From NCBI GenBank assembly GCA_009838625.1, contig VXRG01000171.1, forward strand, positions 1-41,278: DNA of 41,278 nucleotides, given 5' to 3'. Position 1 is the first letter of the stretch. Every line of letters begins with the position of its first letter. This stretch comes from Caldilineaceae bacterium SB0664_bin_27. Its GTDB lineage: Bacteria; Chloroflexota; Anaerolineae; Caldilineales; Caldilineaceae. The position numbers and the translations under genes are program-made. The notes under the pieces were generated by a model. The model was not told the origin of the DNA, ran no database searches, and worked only from the letters and a program-made list of their open reading frames with translations. Shown here in pieces: positions 39,226 to 41,278 of the stretch.

Positions 39226-40716
39226 TCAGCAGGTCAGCCCTTCGCGCTCGATGTAGCGGTCGGCGTAGGCGTCGAAGGATTCCTGGATGATGTTCAGCGC
39301 GGTGTCCAGGTCCATCTGGTCGAGCATGTAGGAGCGCCAGGCCTGGCCGATCGGCTCAGCCGCCTCGGCGTCCAGCTTGACCTCTTCGTAGACGAACATC
39401 TGCGTCTCACCGATCTGCTCGGTCAGCAACGCAAACGGTTCCTCGAAGCGCGGGTCGACCGGTACGTTTTTCACGTTCGGCATCAGCGTGCCGATTTCCG
39501 ACTGGATCGTGTGCAGATTGTCCGGCACCGAGATCCAGCGCATCAGGTCGACAGCCGCATCGATCACGCCGTCCTTCTCGGAACGGGTGGTAATTGCGAT
39601 CTGGTCGCCCACAGGACCACCAATCGGCCATGCCGGCGTCGGCGGATCGGTCACCAGGTCACTGCTTTCCTTGGTCAGGAGCGGCGCGAAGAAGGTGCTC
39701 CACTCGAAGTCGACCAGCGGGTCGTGCAGCAAGCGCGGGAAGGACCAGGTGCCGTTCTCCATGATCGGCTCCACCTTGTTCAGGAAGCGCGTGTGCGTGT
39801 CCGTGGCGCGGGTCGTCCAGTCCGCCGGCCGGAAGGGCACGTTCAGCTTCCACAGCTCCATCCACTCGCGGTACTGCGGCAGGTGGGCGTGGTAGATGCC
39901 GTTCTCGATGGCGCAGGCGACCTCTTCATAGGTGGCCGTGCCGCGGTCGGGATTGACCAACGGTTCGACCTCGCCGGCCATGAGCATGCCACCCATCTGC
40001 AGGCGGTACCAGTGGTCGGTATCCGAGACCGGGCCGGTCCAGCCGCCGTACGCGTCCACGTCTATGTCGCGGAAAGCCTGGCAGATGTCGAGGAAGTCGG
40101 CGTAGTTCTGGGGCGATTCGAGGCCCAGGTCGTTGAACCAGTCGACGTTGTAGTAGAAGAAGGTGGTGACGAGGCCGAAGACCATGTTGTAGTACCCGTC
40201 GCGCATCAGCGTCTCGCCGGTCGGAATCGGGAAGAACTGGTCCAGCCATTTTTCGCTGCCGGGGTCGCCGGCCGGGATGTAGGGGTTCGGCTGGTTGAAG
40301 TAGGGGGTCAACTCGGTCCACCAACCCTTGTCCAGGTCATCCTTGATGTGCCAGTGCGCGTGCGTGACGATGTGCGGAATGGTCCCAGCCGTCTGTTGCG
40401 CAATCGTCCACTCACGGCTGCTGATCCCCTGCGGGATGCGGATCCACTCGATGCTCACGTCGGGGTGTTCCGCCGTGTACCCGTCCAGCACTTCAAGGAT
40501 CTTGTTGTGCGGCAGCGGGTTGTCTTCGGTGCGCTCCATGCTTTGGGTGGGCGTCCAGCCGCCCCAATACGTAACCAACTCCTTGGCCTCTGCCATCGCG
40601 GCATCACCATCGCCGGCCGGCGCCATCGGCGCCTGGCAGGCAGCCAGCCCTACGGCCGCGGTGGCGACACCAGCAGTCTTCAGGAATGCGCGTCGAGAAA
40701 GTGCACGGTCTGTCAT
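39226..40716 (-). CDS. extracellular sugar-binding lipoprotein of the second ABC transporter
   Basis: This 496-residue family-1 solute-binding protein has a Tat motif SRRAFLKTAG (Arg8-Arg9) and lipobox GLAACQAP with Cys27. A mature domain follows that starts with a strand typical of the family (ELVTYWGGWTP). Trp- and Tyr-rich segments in the mature part suggest stacking onto sugar rings. AAAGGAAAGG precedes the ATG. It is the first gene of the operon, about 320 bp downstream of a good promoter. It is longer than, and only distantly related to, the binding protein at 2.1 kb, implying a different ligand. Confidence 0.93.
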   Translation of the reverse strand: MTDRALSRRAFLKTAGVATAAVGLAACQAPMAPAGDGDAAMAEAKELVTYWGGWTPTQSMERTEDNPLPHNKILEVLDGYTAEHPDVSIEWIRIPQGISSREWTIAQQTAGTIPHIVTHAHWHIKDDLDKGWWTELTPYFNQPNPYIPAGDPGSEKWLDQFFPIPTGETLMRDGYYNMVFGLVTTFFYYNVDWFNDLGLESPQNYADFLDICQAFRDIDVDAYGGWTGPVSDTDHWYRLQMGGMLMAGEVEPLVNPDRGTATYEEVACAIENGIYHAHLPQYREWMELWKLNVPFRPADWTTRATDTHTRFLNKVEPIMENGTWSFPRLLHDPLVDFEWSTFFAPLLTKESSDLVTDPPTPAWPIGGPVGDQIAITTRSEKDGVIDAAVDLMRWISVPDNLHTIQSEIGTLMPNVKNVPVDPRFEEPFALLTEQIGETQMFVYEEVKLDAEAAEPIGQAWRSYMLDQMDLDTALNIIQESFDAYADRYIEREGLTC

Positions 40717-41036
40717 TGTTCCTTTCCTTTCTGTAGAGTTGTGAAGTAGGAATTCCGGTCTGATCCGGTATGGATTTGGTCAACTGCGTGGCCGTCAACG
40801 GTGAGGCCCGCAGCCAAAATCGTCTTCTGACAGCGGTGAATCGGAGGAACTGTCGGGTTTCTGCTGGAATCGATCCTCCTGTTGCGAGCAATTGAATGGA
40901 TGTGGGCCCAAAGAGACGCCAATTGTGCTGTACTGGCACACGCCGTTCGGCCAACGCGACTTAAGCTTGCAAGGAGATTCTTCCTCTGCTCGCGCCGGGC
41001 ATTTCCATCCAACATGTCCATGGAAGAATGCAGGCA

Positions 41037-41065
41037 AGTATAACAAGAATGGCATGCGATGTCTA
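41037..41065 (-). promoter_or_regulatory. candidate sigma70 promoter of the second ABC operon
   Basis: On the minus strand TAGACA (41060-41065, 5/6 of consensus) and TATACT (41037-41042, 5/6) are separated by 17 bp. Transcription would reach the binding-protein start at 40716 after about 310 nt. It is the best promoter-like pair I saw in the gap. Confidence 0.55.
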
Positions 41066-41202
41066 TTTGCAGGCCTGTTCGGGTGCAGTCCAGATTTGGG
41101 GTGGGAACAAAGGCGAGGCTTGAGGAGCGAGGAACGGGAACTGCCCGCGCCTCCGCAGGAGTTCGGATTGCGGGCCGGCCGCGGTGTTGTCGTTGGTGGA
41201 AT

Positions 41203-41241
41203 CATATGAAAGTTCGTCACTAGTTGGGATGCTTTCATATG
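41203..41241. promoter_or_regulatory. 10-bp inverted repeat, possible operator
   Basis: CATATGAAAG (41203-41212) and CTTTCATATG (41232-41241) are exact reverse complements separated by 19 bp. The spacing puts the half-sites about 29 bp apart centre to centre. It lies upstream of the candidate promoter and could serve either the second ABC operon or a gene beyond the window. Confidence 0.5.
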
Positions 41242-41278
41242 TGCATGTTGGCTTGCGGGGGCGGGCGGGGATGCGCGG

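Larger units (their letters stand above)
40717..41278. other. intergenic region at right end of window
   Basis: These 562 bp contain no recognisable gene. They hold the candidate promoter of the second ABC operon (41037-41065), hence a long leader of about 310 nt, and a 10-bp inverted repeat near the edge (41203-41241). Short open frames on both strands look non-coding. Confidence 0.5.

Noticed and set aside
39511..40749. 412-codon plus-strand open frame
   Set aside because: Antisense to the second sugar-binding protein gene, which has a Tat signal, lipobox and ribosome-binding site.

Overview
The window reads as a GC-rich bacterial chromosome segment, probably from Chloroflexota (Caldilineales/Anaerolineae-like, of the sort found as metagenome bins from marine or sponge sources). 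That assignment is inference. It rests on Tat-type lipoprotein sugar-binding proteins with Ala/Pro-rich linkers, many PhyH, SDR and enolase-superfamily genes, frequent GTG/TTG starts with good Shine-Dalgarno sites, and several sigma70-like promoters. No rRNA, tRNA, CRISPR array, integrase or insertion-sequence transposase was seen. Almost every gene lies on the minus strand.

Layout. 0.2-4.8 kb: a sugar ABC transporter without its ATPase (binding protein, then two permeases, with a 32-bp perfect palindrome after the binding-protein gene), an orphan HicB-like gene and a PhyH dioxygenase with its own near-consensus promoter. 5.0-11.2 kb: a stretch dense in toxin-antitoxin and restriction-type genes, several of them decayed (DUF433 gene, a type ISP restriction-enzyme tail, a RelE/ParE-like toxin pair, a PD-(D/E)XK nuclease broken by one in-frame stop, a minimal nucleotidyltransferase and a YgiT zinc-finger gene), wrapped around two tandem M20 peptidase paralogues. 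11.2-20.7 kb: catabolic and housekeeping genes (D-threonine-aldolase-like enzyme, SDR, membrane pyrophosphatase, enolase-superfamily enzyme, M55 D-aminopeptidase, Gfo/Idh/MocA oxidoreductase, TIM-barrel isomerase), plus a six-CxxC mini-protein and a Cas4-like membrane mini-protein.

21.2-35 kb: a long minus-strand run that looks like a deoxysugar locus. It starts with a 1269-residue GH106-like alpha-L-rhamnosidase, followed by an acid-sugar dehydratase of the enolase superfamily, an SDR, an L-rhamnose mutarotase, two more SDRs, a VOC-VOC-C-terminal-domain fusion and a sugar isomerase. A 1.28-kb block (part of a Schlafen/AlbA-type gene, the mutarotase, and the end of an SDR) occurs twice, 5759 bp apart. 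Each copy keeps a different gene intact and breaks another, and identity changes sharply part-way along the block. 35.3-41.3 kb: a secreted SH3-domain protein and a second sugar ABC operon (binding protein, PhyH, two permeases) with inverted-repeat hairpins on both sides of the PhyH gene.

Working model (inference): the rhamnosidase frees L-rhamnose or a related sugar, the second ABC operon imports it, the mutarotase and SDRs oxidise it, and the dehydratase makes a 2-keto-3-deoxy acid. No lactonase, aldolase or ABC ATPase is visible, so the pathway is incomplete within this window.
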